From Tilletia caries (lineage: Eukaryota; Basidiomycota; Exobasidiomycetes; Tilletiales; Tilletiaceae), in NCBI GenBank assembly GCA_032718865.1, contig JALUTQ010000020.1, positions 310,001 through 374,000 on the forward strand: a DNA stretch of 64,000 nucleotides, given 5' to 3'. This document shows positions 36,501 through 46,319 of this stretch, piece after piece. Every line of letters begins with the position of its first letter. Positions within the stretch are counted from its first letter, which is position 1. The position numbers and the translations under genes are program-made. The notes under the pieces were generated by a model, which saw only the letters and a program-made list of their open reading frames with translations, was not told the origin of the DNA and did no database searches.

Positions 36501-36566
36501 CCAGGGACGAGGTAGGAATGTGCTGAGAGGGAGAGCAACTCACTCGGCGTCGGCAAGGAGACTCAT
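33516..36566 (-). CDS. AVO1: SIN1/AVO1 subunit of TOR complex 2
   Basis: Scaffold of TORC2 that recruits AGC kinase substrates to the plasma membrane. Seven exons: 36566-36544, 36468-35180, 35105-34341, 34242-34169, 34083-33992, 33894-33671, 33586-33516; 845 aa. The short first exon (MSLLADA) joins to WVTHSLRVNYLRYVDD, the conserved SIN1 N-terminus. After a disordered stretch comes the CRIM domain (SRVEVYFPFA ... MKLSVRPDAKMEEVIGYALY ... WSPSLAEVADW), then a Ras-binding-like region (HVKIMIQVPAQMYFADVLD) and a C-terminal PH domain (WKVIRAARSARMFSKPERLL, SFHISSVMECKQ, DTKRYDLEAESADDA). It starts 251 bp from the divergent CSN5 start. Confidence 0.95.
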
Positions 36567-36817
36567 GATGCGCTCGATAGCAGCGAAGAAGAAGAAGAAG
36601 AAGAAGAAGAAGAAGAAGAAGAAGGTGAAGCGCAGCCCTTCCGCCGTCCTCGCGTTGTCCTGCTCGATGTTGAGTATGTAGGAACAAGATGGTGGTGAGC
36701 AAGATGGGAAGCGAGGATGAGCGATGAGCTCGAGCCACTTCCTCACGAGCTCGAGCTCAACAAGGACGACGACGACGACGAGCACCTCGAGCCCAGCGCG
36801 CGCAGACCACAGCCAGC
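36567..36817. promoter_or_regulatory. Divergent promoter AVO1 / CSN5 with several upstream ATGs
   Basis: Short shared region containing a GAA microsatellite. Several ATGs (for example 36717 and 36724) precede the CSN5 start in other frames, so transcription probably begins late or these act as upstream reading frames. Confidence 0.5.
36585..36624 (+). repeat. GAA microsatellite (about 13 units)
   Basis: Perfect trinucleotide run in the bidirectional promoter of AVO1 and CSN5, within the likely AVO1 leader. Confidence 0.9.
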
Positions 36818-38421
36818 ATGTCCGCAGACGCAGACGCAGCCGCACCGCCCAGCGCACCGAGCGCACCAGCCGCCGCCGCAGCGACGTCCACCGCGCAGCG
36901 CACCTTCGAGCTCGCCAACTCCGTCACCACCCTCGACCCCTCCCTCGACCGCATCTTCCACTACGACTCCCAAGCCCAGCGCAAGATCCTCACCGATGCT
37001 CCCTGGCGCCAGGACCCGCACTATTTCCGCCGCGTCCGCATCTCTGCCGTCGCCCTCATCAAGATGGTGATGCATGCCCGCTCCGGCGGGATCTACGAGG
37101 TCATGGGCATCATGCAGGGCAAGATCGACCCGGAGACGAGGACGATCTATGTGATGGACTCGTATGCGCTGCCTGTCCAGGGCACCGAGACTCGCGTCAG
37201 CGCGGCGAATGAGGCTATTGAGTACATGGTTCAGTACAGCCAGCTCAGCGAGACTGTGAGTTGCTTTCCCTCCGTAATGGGTGTAAAAAGAGCTGACCCT
37301 TCTTTGCCTCCCAGGTCGGTCGCTTCGAGAATGCTGTGGGATGGTACCACTCTCACCCAGGCTACGGCTGCTGGCTCTCCGGCATCGACGTCGACACCCA
37401 GCGCAACAACCAGACCCACCAAGACCCCTTCGTCGCCGTCGTCATCGACCCCAACCGAACCATGTCCGCCGGACGAGTCGACATCGGCGCCTTTCGGACC
37501 TACCCAGAAGGCTACACCCCTTCCACCGACAAGAGCTCTGGCGGTGGGGGCGGCGGTGGGACGACTTCCGTCCCGCAAAGCAAGATCGAAGATTTCGGCG
37601 TACATGCGAACCAGTACTACCCGCTCGAAGTCGAGCACTTCAAGAGCACGCTCGACACCCAGCTCCTCGCGCTCCTCTGGAACAAGTACTGGGTCAGCAC
37701 CCTCTCCAGCTCGAGCCTGCTCTCCAATCGGCGGTACGAGATCGGGCAGGTGCGGGATGTGGCCGATCAGCTCATCCGGGCCAAGGGTGGGGTCGCCGGC
37801 AGGGGGGCCACTGCGAGTGGGATTGCGGCGTCGGATTTGAACTTGGCTGCCAGTGCTGGAATGCCGAGTCGGACGGCGGGAATTGGGGACGATGCTGGAG
37901 CTGGAGCTGGATCGAGTGCGAGCGGGTCCAAAGCCGAAGGACGAGCGGCGGGCAAAGCTCGCGCCGGACCTACAAAGTCCTCGCCCACAGAGCCAACCGC
38001 ATCTCAGCAGTCGTCGTCATCGTCCTCGGCTCTAACAACAACGGCAACAGGAACGAGCGCGGGCGCCGGTGCTGTGCCGAGTAGCTCACAGCAATCGCAA
38101 CAGCCACAGCAGCAGCCGGGCGAGCTGACGGAGGAACAAATGCGGGTGTACAAGGACCGTGTCGAGGCGCATCTGTCCGAGATCAAGAAGCGGGAGGATG
38201 CGAGTAAGCTGGGCAAAGCTGCGCGCGATAGGTACGTCTCGATCCTCGTTTCTTTGTCCGCACACAGGCACCCCGTCAAAGCTGAGCTGACCCTTCTTCT
38301 CGCTCCATTCAGTCACAAGATCTGCGACGAGGCAGAGCACGGCCTCCTCTCCACGGTCCTCAGGGACGTCCTCTTCAACGGGCACGCGACGGGCGTCCCA
38401 CCACCGCCTCCACTCTCATGA
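36818..38421 (+). CDS. CSN5: COP9 signalosome subunit 5, deneddylase
   Basis: Metalloprotease subunit of the COP9 signalosome that removes NEDD8 from cullins. Exons 36818-37255, 37315-38231 and 38313-38421, 487 aa (metazoan homologues about 335). An Ala/Pro-rich N-terminus precedes [34 protein letters not shown] holds the catalytic Glu; the JAMM motif [14 protein letters not shown] is complete (His 158, His 160, Asp 171), so the enzyme should be active. [15 protein letters not shown] and [10 protein letters not shown] follow. The extra length is Gly/Ser/Gln-rich sequence before the conserved C-terminal helix ([20 protein letters not shown]), which the second splice restores. Confidence 0.96.
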
Positions 38422-38803
38422 GCGGGAGGCACCTTGCTATTCCCCCCTTTTGCTGTATCCCCAAGAAGAACCAATCGAGAAACCACGGCCCACTGCATAA
38501 TGAAGGGCAGATGAAGCATCGTTCGCATTCCGAATCAGTGTGATACAGTTACAGGGTTGACGGACGGGGGCGAGCGTGTGAGTCGGGTATCGGCGTCGCG
38601 GTCGAGATAGTGGAAGAGGAGAGAACGTCGGTTGATGCCTGGGAAGTGCGGAAGGCGTACGGAGGGAAAGAGAGGAAAGGAAGGAAGGAGGATCAGTACG
38701 AGGGGTCAGACTGTGAAGTGATGTCGGCACCAAACCTGCTGCGGGCGTGAGTAAGACTGAACCACGGGATCATCACGTACCTTGTCGTCGTCTGGTGCAG
38801 CCC
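38422..38803. other. Intergenic between convergent genes
   Basis: 3' flanks of CSN5 and the cysteine-cluster gene; nothing else seen. Confidence 0.5.
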
Positions 38804-40198
38804 TCAGCCCTCCGGTGGTCCCAGGTACAGTGTATCGTCCAGCCCCCTCGCCGTGGCCCTCACCCCGAAGTTCTCAGGCAACATCGACCCCCCTGGCACC
38901 CCCACCCCCAGCCCCGGCCCCACCACTCCAGCCCCTCCCACCGGCACCGAAACCTCGGCACTCCGACTCGCCGCACACCGCGAAGAAGCGACAGCCGCCG
39001 CGCTCCCCATCCCGTAGGACACGATCTGCGCGCTGCCTGGCCGCGTCGGGTGAGGGGGGTCCCACCCCTGCGCCGCGGTCATTGCCAGCAGTTGCGCCGT
39101 TGATACTGTAAATGAGCTGGTCAGTTGCACTACGTGGCTGTCGAGCGCTGGTTGGTCGGGGTCGGTCTGGGTCGATTGATCGCGCATGTCCGAGCGCCTG
39201 CGCAGCCAGTCCGTGTACGCAAACCAGAACTCGGGTGGGGCAGGGGTTGGAGACGATTGTCGGGCTCGGCCTGGTGCCGGAGTTGTTGTCGGTGCTGATC
39301 CTGATGGCTGTGGTGGCGGTAGTAGCTTTGAGCCAGATTCCGGAGCGAGAACGGGCGAGGCGGCTGTTTTCCGGGCCGAAAGTCGAGCTCGAGCGCGAGC
39401 ACGAGCTGGAGCAGGAGAAGGGGAGGGAGCGGGAGCGGGAGCGGAAGGGTTTGAGGCGGAACTATCGCTATCGCCACGCCGGCGCGTCGGACTCGGTGTC
39501 GGTGTCGGAGTCGGCATCGGCAGCATCGACTGCTTCGACCGGTTCTGTTTCGGCGGCGGAGGCGGGAGCATTTTCGTCGCCTGGACCCGATTTGTTGTTG
39601 AAGACGACGGCTTTGGTCTCTTGCTGGTCGAGGAGGACGCAGAAGCGGTGGGCGATTTCGATGGTCGCCGTGCGGTCGTTGTCGTTTGCTTCGGTGAGGA
39701 GCTCGAGGGCGGGGCGCCAGACCGCAGGCGCATGAGCGCCAGCTGGGTGTCGCTGGGCTCCTCCTGCGTGGGCTTGAGGAACGCCTTGTCCTCGCCGTCG
39801 AATGCAAACCACCTCTCCTCCTCCTTCCCACTCCCATTCCCATTCCCATCACCGCCGCCGTCCAGCGCCGCCGCCTTTCGCTTCCGACGAAGAGGCCGAA
39901 AGAGGACCTCTGCCGGGGCGATGTAGACCTCCTTCCCCTTCGGCTGATGGCGCCACCCAACCTCATGCAGGAAGGAGCATTCCACCTTGTTTGTCTGTAT
40001 CGTGTCAAGGAAATGTATTGAGAGAAGCAAGGAATCAGCGAGTTCCAACGAGGGGGAATGGGTAAGGATACTGACCTTGCAGTTCGCGCAGCCGACGCTG
40101 TTGTCCACCGCCGGGTCGCCCTCGTACCGGCACGCCTGTACGCCCCCAATCGCCCGGCAGAGGTCGCAGCGGTAACCCTTGTCTGGTCGAATCGACAT
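38804..40198 (-). CDS. Basidiomycete cysteine-cluster (Zn2Cys6-like) protein
   Basis: Exons 40198-40076 and 39994-38804 (both phase 0), 437 aa. The N-terminus has CDLC, QAC, CANC and, after splicing, a cysteine six residues on: C-x2-C-x8-C-x13-C-x2-C-x6-C (Cys 11, 14, 23, 37, 40, 47), close to the fungal Zn2Cys6 binuclear cluster but with a longer first spacer. The CAG acceptor at 39997-39995 was preferred over an in-frame AAG nine bases downstream because it gives this spacing. The middle is Ser/Pro/Arg-rich with basic patches (possible nuclear localisation) and a conserved-looking segment PEFWFAYTDWLRRRSDM. A transcription factor role is inference. Confidence 0.75.
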   Translation of the reverse strand: MSIRPDKGYRCDLCRAIGGVQACRYEGDPAVDNSVGCANCKVSILTHSPSLELADSLLLSIHFLDTIQTNKVECSFLHEVGWRHQPKGKEVYIAPAEVLFRPLRRKRKAAALDGGGDGNGNGSGKEEERWFAFDGEDKAFLKPTQEEPSDTQLALMRLRSGAPPSSSSPKQTTTTARRPSKSPTASASSSTSKRPKPSSSTTNRVQATKMLPPPPPKQNRSKQSMLPMPTPTPTPSPTRRRGDSDSSASNPSAPAPAPSPSPAPARARARARLSARKTAASPVLAPESGSKLLPPPQPSGSAPTTTPAPGRARQSSPTPAPPEFWFAYTDWLRRRSDMRDQSTQTDPDQPALDSHVVQLTSSFTVSTAQLLAMTAAQGWDPPHPTRPGSAQIVSYGMGSAAAVASSRCAASRSAEVSVPVGGAGVVGPGLGVGVPGGSMLPENFGVRATARGLDDTLYLGPPEG

Positions 40199-40796
40199 TG
40201 CTGTGCTTTGTGGTGTGACTGTGGTATGCTGATGTCGATGGAAGCCTTGTGCTGTGCGGCCTGCGGGAGGAGCATGGGGGAAGGAAGGACAAGGAACGAG
40301 CGAAGGTCAGGGGTCCGCGTCCGCGTCGCGTTTGAGGCCTGGGCGCGAGCTCATCTCATCTCAAACATTCCGAGATGAGGTGTTGAAGATAGCCAGCAAC
40401 GTCCGAGCACGGCCGCGTGCCTTTCTCCAACCTCATGGTCAAAGCATGTTCCGAGTTACGAGTCGGGGCCCGGGGGCAAAGGCTGTGTGGATGGTGCTGA
40501 GTTGCAAGGGGAATGTACGTATACTGTTACACGAAGGAAGCGTGAGAGTGAGAGCGAGGGAGTGATTGCGGAGAGCGGAAGGGGGGAGGGCGTCAGCGGA
40601 ATAGAAACATGTCGAAGGACCAAGCGTCGACCAGAAGAAGGAAGAAGTGGGGAGGCCTGTGCGTGGAGCAGGGGTGTCATGGGTGAGGTCGTGTATAGCG
40701 CCGGACCGTGGTACATAGATCTTGAAGCGGGGTATGCATGCTGAAAGGGTGAACGTTGAGGGTCGGAGAGAGTTCTTGTGCGAGGACGGACGTCGA
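40199..40796. other. Intergenic between tandem genes
   Basis: 598 bp upstream of the cysteine-cluster gene. No coding evidence. Confidence 0.5.
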
Positions 40797-42413
40797 TCAC
40801 TTCCTCCTCTTCCTCGGCCGTCCGACCGTGCCGCCCATCCCAGCCAAGAAGGCATCCTTCCCGCCATCCGAATCCGCAGACGACCTCGTAGGAGGCCTCC
40901 GTCGAATCATCGGCATCCTCAACGGTTCCGCATCCGACTCGCCTCCCCCTGCATTATCCGACCGGTCATCCTCGTCATCCGAGGAAACCGCATTATTGGC
41001 AATAGGAGGCCGGGGACGGGTGGAGCTGTACTTGGTCGGTGTGCGTGTTGAGGAAGTCTTGGATGAGGGACTGAAGATCAGACCACCGCTCGTCCCTCCC
41101 GACCCCGTGGTGGTAGTGTCTCCAACAGGCGAAGCGCCAAAGGCAGAAGGAATGGAGAAGAAGCGAGAGGGCGACGCGAAGGTAAATGCATTTGATGATC
41201 CTCGTTCCAGCGAGGGTGATTGTGCTCGGGCAGCCGCGGCAGGGTGTAGTTGTCGGAGCGGCGAGATCGGAGTAGAAGGTGGAGTAGGTTCCGGCTGAGG
41301 CGTCGGGGCGCAACTGTCCACATGATGCGAGGCAGCTGAGTTCGAGTGCGTGGGTGCAGGTGCGGGTGCTGTAGAAGATGACGCTGCTGCGCCCGTGTTG
41401 GACCGATCAGAGGACGAGGACGCAGAGAGCATATTCGCACGAGCTACCTTGGCCAATGCAACCCGTTCCACCAACGAGTTCGGTCCTGGGCGGGGTGTCG
41501 TTGCTTGAGATGTTGACTGTGCATTGGCCGTAGGCGATGAAGACGCCGACGACGATGGGTGTTGCTGATCGGTGTCCATCGGTCGACTCCGGCCCGCCTG
41601 CGTACCGTCCTGGGCCTGTTTGGGCGACGACTCGCTTTCCACCCCGACGCTCTGGTCCCTCAGACGCGGCAGGCCAAAGCGCAGTCTAGCCATGCGAGCA
41701 GCGGTGTTTGATCCATCCTGATTTTGGTGGAAAGCCGAAGAAGACGAGGAGGAAGGCTCGCTGCCGAGGGCGATACCGGAGCCACCGAGTGGTCTGGCGG
41801 ACTGGGCGGAGGAGGCGAATGCTGAGGTTGATGATGCGAATGCGGATACGGGTCGACTTGTGCCGGTAGTGCTGCTGTTGCTGTTCTCTGTGCTCAGACG
41901 GAAGCCACTTGGACGGGTTGGTGATGCAGGTGGTTTTGACGCTGTCTGGCTTGAAGAGGCGGAGGACGGGCCGGGTTGATCGGAGTCGAGGGTAGCAGTG
42001 CCCTTGACGTCCTCCGCGACGGCCTCCATGCGAGCGGTGAGATAAGCCAACAAGCGCTCCTGGCTCTGGCTCTGACCGTGGCCCTGGCCCTGGCCATGTT
42101 GGACGTTATCGAGTCGGGAGAGCATATCGCGCACGTCGCCGAGGGCAGCGAGGTATCCGCGGTGGTATGCGTTCTCGCTGGCGCGGAGGGAGGAGCGCCA
42201 GAAGGAGGTCAGGTGGATTGCGGTCTGTTTGAACTGTGCGGAGAGGGCTGGGTGGGTTGCGCGCTGTCCGGGGGGCCCGTCCATCTGGGGATTGGCGAGC
42301 TCATCCCGCAGATGACTCAGGTCCATCGTGGGCTGGGCTGGGCTGGGCTGCTGAGCGGGAGTGTGTGTGTGAGGTGGTAGTCGATCCCGAGGCGGACGGC
42401 GGTCCTCTGTCAA
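40797..42413 (-). CDS. Low-complexity nuclear-type protein, unknown
   Basis: Single exon, 538 aa. An N-terminal segment of about 60 residues (FKQTAIHLTSFWRSSLRASE, then NAYHRGYLAALGDVRDML) is helical and looks conserved; it resembles a short N-terminal module found in uncharacterised fungal proteins. The remaining 430 residues are Ser/Pro/Thr-rich and disordered, with acidic patch SSDDEDDRSDN and a terminal basic motif RPRKRRK that would work as a nuclear localisation signal. Strong G/C third positions support translation. The ATG at 42413 is the first; MDLSHLRDEL 29 codons later is an alternative. No function assigned. Confidence 0.75.
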   Translation of the reverse strand: MTEDRRPPRDRLPPHTHTPAQQPSPAQPTMDLSHLRDELANPQMDGPPGQRATHPALSAQFKQTAIHLTSFWRSSLRASENAYHRGYLAALGDVRDMLSRLDNVQHGQGQGHGQSQSQERLLAYLTARMEAVAEDVKGTATLDSDQPGPSSASSSQTASKPPASPTRPSGFRLSTENSNSSTTGTSRPVSAFASSTSAFASSAQSARPLGGSGIALGSEPSSSSSSAFHQNQDGSNTAARMARLRFGLPRLRDQSVGVESESSPKQAQDGTQAGRSRPMDTDQQHPSSSASSSPTANAQSTSQATTPRPGPNSLVERVALAKVARANMLSASSSSDRSNTGAAASSSTAPAPAPTHSNSAASHHVDSCAPTPQPEPTPPSTPISPLRQLHPAAAARAQSPSLERGSSNAFTFASPSRFFSIPSAFGASPVGDTTTTGSGGTSGGLIFSPSSKTSSTRTPTKYSSTRPRPPIANNAVSSDDEDDRSDNAGGGESDAEPLRMPMIRRRPPTRSSADSDGGKDAFLAGMGGTVGRPRKRRK

Positions 42414-42460
42414 GTCGAGCTGTCAGTTGAGTGAGCGATGAGTGAGTGCGAAATTTCAGA

Positions 42461-42768
42461 TGGCCACTTTTCAAAATTACAGTTCTGATTCGGAGAAAGC
42501 GCTTTTCCAGTTACGCCACAACTCGCTCCACTCACTCACTCACTCACTCACTCACTCGGGCGCTTCATTCATGCGGTTTACATATGCCAGCGTCGACGTC
42601 GGCTTGGCCAGCTGCGCGCGCGGGAAGGAAGGATCGATGTGTCTTCTTGCTTGTACTTGTTGCTGTGGCTCGATGAGGCTGACACTCTCTTTCCTTCTGA
42701 CTGTGCGCAGCGATTTGATCGAGGCAGCCTCCCGCACGCCTGGACGTCGGACACAGACTCGCATCCGA
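42461..42768 (+). pseudogene. Decayed duplicate of the PAF1 promoter and 5' end
   Basis: Four collinear blocks match the PAF1 5' region: TGGCCACTTTTCAAAA (42461-42476 versus 48642-48657); 42591-42634 (GTCGACGT... CAGCTG.GCGCGC.GGAAGGAAGGA) versus the bases before the PAF1 ATG; 42675-42723 (intron 1 end GTGCGCAG and codons for DLIE) versus 48857-48905; and 21 identical bases at 42748-42768 versus 49000-49020. About 70 bp between the last two blocks are missing in this copy, the ATG exon is altered, and nothing beyond matches, so it cannot make Paf1. Confidence 0.8.
42530..42557 (+). repeat. ACTC tetranucleotide repeat (7 units)
   Basis: Simple repeat between the promoter motif and the decayed PAF1 exon; shorter CACT repeats occupy the same relative position before PRP22. 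Confidence 0.9.
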
Positions 42769-42878
42769 CAGCTCGCGCTCTCAGGAAGCGTGGGCTAGCC
42801 TTTTTCCCGCTTCGTTTGGGAACGTCACTATATAGTACTGGGACCTGGGCACGACACACAAATACCCGTCCGGCTCAA

Positions 42879-43408
42879 ATGTCATTCGTAGCCAAGAGTC
42901 AAGATGTGCACCAATCGCAACGAGCGCCGACGCTCCCTTCCCACCTCCGAAACCCAATAGCATCATCAGGTCAGTGATGATGTACGTGTATGCGATGTGC
43001 ATCATGCCGGTCGGAAGGAAAAGGAGAAGGAGCTCACCCTTGTCAATCAACTCTGCTTCCAGTCATCATCAAATTCAAGCGACAGATCAACGCCCTCCGC
43101 CCTCGACCGTCGGTGTCCACGGTCTCTTCGATCCCTTGCCTCGGAGTCCAGGTCAAACTCCCACGGACAAGGTTGCCGAGGACACCCGTACCGAGGCTAG
43201 AACGACTCGGAGTTTGACGGCCGATATTCGCGAGTCTCCGGGACCACTCTGTTCTTCCGCCAAGTGCTCCCAGGGGATTCAGCAATGCCATCGACATCGC
43301 CAACATCGCCAGCATGCCCTTTACGCACGCCTGTGGTCGGAAGCCTCTGTATACGGATCATATTACAGGGGAAACGGCGGCGAGTGCGATCGTCGACAAC
43401 ACACACGG
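42879..43408 (+). pseudogene. Gene fragment, part resembling an AMP-forming CoA ligase N-terminus
   Basis: A TATATAG at 42829-42835 precedes an ATG at 42879. Tentative exons: 42879-42969, 43063 to about 43154, and 43274-43408, joined in phase by introns with GTCAGT/CCAG and a weaker GTTGCC donor. The last exon, in a frame with strong C/G third positions, reads ANIASMPFTHACGRKPLYTD and HITGETAASAIVDNTHG, a pattern like the start of 4-coumarate-CoA-ligase-type enzymes. None of the downstream AMP-binding motifs are present and the frame closes in unbiased sequence, so a decayed fragment is likelier than a gene. Confidence 0.35.
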
Positions 43409-45015
43409 CAGGCTCAGTCCATCGCTACACCTGTGTCTGAGTCCACCCTGCCATTTTCCGTCCCGATCGAGCAAGAGCTGGCCAACACTCGAGCTGAGCC
43501 AATCAAGCAGAAGATGAAGACGAAAGAGTATGCTGGAACGTATGCTTGTCGTGGAGCTCGGCCCGGACGTCGAGGCTATCTTTTCGCCACAGAACATTTC
43601 ATTGCTGTCTCCATTAGCTATATGACTGACCAGACCTGCGTTCCTCCTTTCCCGCAGGCGACAGCGGACAGACTCTTGGCTGAATATCTAGTCCCCAGCG
43701 AGAGCGAGGGACAATCGGCTACGTGAGGTAGGAGAGACGCGAAGTGTCCGTAAACATGACCTTCTCTTCCTTCATCTTCTCTTCCCAGCTGCCGTTCCGT
43801 ATTCTCAGCTCGCAGGGCAGACGTGGCAGCGAAGATGCGTTCCTTTTCCTTCTCCTCTTCAATCATAACCTCCTTCGTTCGCTACAGCATCCCTCTGCAG
43901 CGGTATCGCTCTCTCAGTCGGCTCACATACTTCTGAGTGTTCCCACCCACCTCCCCGTGCGTTCTTCCTCCCCAAGGGCTGCTTCCCCGTCGCACGCGCG
44001 ACCGGACAGCGTTCGAGCTCGCTAGGCTTGCTCATCCCACACGAGGCAGTCGGGCTGCCACCTGTTTTCCTTGCTCCTTCCCTCACAATTCCTTTACTCA
44101 TTACTCTCGTCTACTCTCACTTACAGAGACTGGCCACACACACGACGTTTCCTATCTTGTCTCCTGTGTCTCTGTTGTTCTTGCTCGAACACGCGCTGAG
44201 ACCTTCTATCTCGTATGAGCATTCATTCCTGCGAGATAGCAGGTGATGCGCAAAGTGTCCGAGTTTTCCCTTTCTCAAAACTCAAAGTTGTATCTACCTT
44301 CCTACCACCACATGCAATCATCCTTTACGTCCAGCGCAGAGAGTGGCCACTCTTCCCGCTCTTCCCACACCCTTCGGAATGAAAATGGTGCGCCCCGTCA
44401 CTTATGTGAACGATCTCTCCTTTACGCCCCGCTGCTTTACGCCCCGCTCGTGATTCATCTCCTCTTCCTTCCGACGTTCGTCGTATCAGGGCCGCATTTC
44501 GACCAAGCGCCAGCGGCCAGCGCGTACTGCCGTCAACACAGTTTCGGGGCTAAGCTGCACTGACGCCAGCCTCATCTTACAGTTACATCTCATCAACAAG
44601 AACTTTCATCCCCCCTCGACCTTCGTACTCTGTGGGCTGCGGTATGCTGCACTGATGAGGTGTGGCCGAGGTCCAACAAATCACATCGGGAAGCGGGATA
44701 GCGGGAAGAGGCGTGGGAAATCTATTAACCACCATCAGCCACCCGAGAGTTTCATTACTTACAGGAACAACCGTGTAACGGTGCAACCCAGCACCGGCGT
44801 TCCATACACCGGGGCTAAGTATGTAAGATCTCGGGGCTCAATCGCTCATCTTTCACTCCCTTGACATTATTGACAAGCACGTTGGACGACTGATGCTATT
44901 TATACAGGCCGACTACCCATGCTGATCCAAACTATTCCCTCCTATCATCAACAGACACTTCAATCTCTTCTACACATTCGCGCATTCTTTGCACCCGCTA
45001 TCTACCTCACCGATA
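43409..45015. other. Accessory island, no recognisable gene
   Basis: 1.6 kb without a convincing frame. A 250-codon plus-strand frame ending at 43726 is partly the wrong frame of the fragment above. A short direct repeat TTTACGCCCCGCT occurs twice near 44422-44450. TATTTATA at 44897-44904 is a likely TATA box for the secreted-protein gene at 45016. Confidence 0.45.
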
Positions 45016-45525
45016 ATGCTCTTCCCTCGCGCCTTCTTCCTCCTTCCCCACCTTCTCCTCCTTCTCGCCGCAGCTGTCAACTCCGCGCCTGTATCGGGGA
45101 CGAGCTGTCCGTCTTGCCCGGGTCCGCTTCGGCCACGTACTGTGAGTGCATCGATCATTCCTCCTGGTGTTGTTGTCGATCGGCCGTTTGACAACTGTTC
45201 CCCTGTGATGTGCAGCTTGGAGAAGGTTGGAGTATCAATTCATTGTTGATCGATGGATTGAAACAGGAAGGAGGTGGTCCTTGATATCAGGTGCATCTGA
45301 CATCGAGCCGCTTCTTCTACTGTGCGCGGGGCAGATCGCTTCGTTGCCCTCCAGGAGCAGCTCCAGGCCGAGAAAAATCGGATCCGGAACAACCAAAAAC
45401 TCCCAGGCATGTCGCTTAAAGATCAGCGACGTATCTCGGCGCTGCACAGACAGATGGAAGCAGCCGATAAAGAACTCATGCGCATCGCAAAGGAGTTGGA
45501 ACCGTTCACAAAAGCTGTCCACTGA
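45016..45525 (+). CDS. Small secreted coiled-coil protein (effector-like)
   Basis: Exons 45016-45141, 45216-45273 and 45335-45525; phases agree at both junctions; 124 aa. Signal peptide MLFPRAFFLLPHLLLLLAAA ending near NSA, then a short Cys-Pro-rich piece (TSCPSCPGPLRPRT), a linker (LGEGWSINSLLIDGL) and a charged helical C-terminus (RFVALQEQLQAEKNRI, ISALHRQMEAADKELM) with heptad-like spacing. A TATA box lies about 112 bp upstream. It is apparently intact, unlike its neighbours. No family recognised; small size, signal peptide and location in a decaying island suggest a secreted effector candidate (inference). Confidence 0.6.
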
Positions 45526-45674
45526 CAGACTGCGGTTGTCTTTACTTCCTACCACCATAAACACTCCTCTCAAATCTGGTCACCAACTCAGAGAGACATT
45601 GCAGCTGATGTATACGTGCGCCGTTATCCTTTGGGCCCTCCAAAATGCACCCAAATCTTTTCCTTTCCTTTACC

Positions 45675-45962
45675 ATGCCCCGAGTTTGTCCGCCAGGTCC
45701 CCCGTTGCCATACGAGCCTCCAGCAATCAACATTGACGACGGGCGATCAGCGATGGGCGTCCAGAGTCAGATCGCCTCGCCAACACACTCCGTCGGGCGT
45801 CGAGGCAGAGCTATGATCGCGATGGCCAGAAGGACAGAGGAGGATGCTGACGGCCGCTCAACCTCCCTCAGTGTGAACATGACCACCCTCACCATTGCAC
45901 GTTGCCCGTCCTTCTCCGGTGACTCTGGCCTCCTCTACCTCGCCTACTCCTCCATCAAGTGA
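45675..45962 (+). CDS. Short ORF with coding bias, unknown
   Basis: 95 codons from the ATG at 45675, starting MPRVCPPGPPLPYEPPAIN, after a pyrimidine-rich leader. Third positions are strongly C/G throughout. No signal peptide or known domain. It may be a small gene or the first exon of a split gene, since further biased segments follow at 46320-46395. Confidence 0.35.
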   Translation: MPRVCPPGPPLPYEPPAINIDDGRSAMGVQSQIASPTHSVGRRGRAMIAMARRTEEDADGRSTSLSVNMTTLTIARCPSFSGDSGLLYLAYSSIK

Positions 45963-46319
45963 CGTCGCGCCTGGCTGCCGACGTGAGTGCGACTCACAGT
46001 GCGTGTATTCAGTTGGGAACGCACACACATCGACAGGAATTTGCCTACATGATGTAGCTTGGACAGGCCTCAGTGTCCCGACCACCGCTTCCCCAAGAAC
46101 ATAACGATCCTCAAGGAGACACCCCCTCTCAGTGCAGTCGTCAGACGCCGAGACACTGTGAGTCGCTTCCCGCAGTCGCATGTACCCTGTAAAGGCTGGT
46201 GCTCATTTTTTTGACGTTCACCATCAGGCGGAGTCGGTCCAACCTTCTGCTGTTGTGTCTGCGAGCGCGAGGCAAAAGCGTTGGATTTGCAGAACGTTTC
46301 CCCTGTCTGAGCGCACATC

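Noticed and set aside
8147..36566. PTEN, KEI1, PPE1 and AVO1 as a functional TORC2/phosphoinositide/sphingolipid cluster
   Set aside because: The genes lie on both strands, are separated by unrelated genes and share no promoter elements; co-location is probably chance.
36717..36817. CSN5 starting at the ATG of 36717 or 36724
   Set aside because: Both are out of frame with CSN5 and no GT-AG intron between them and 36818 could correct the frame.
42974..43726. 250-codon plus-strand frame in the island
   Set aside because: It starts inside a likely intron and reads the wrong frame of the CoA-ligase-like fragment; composition is repetitive His/Arg.
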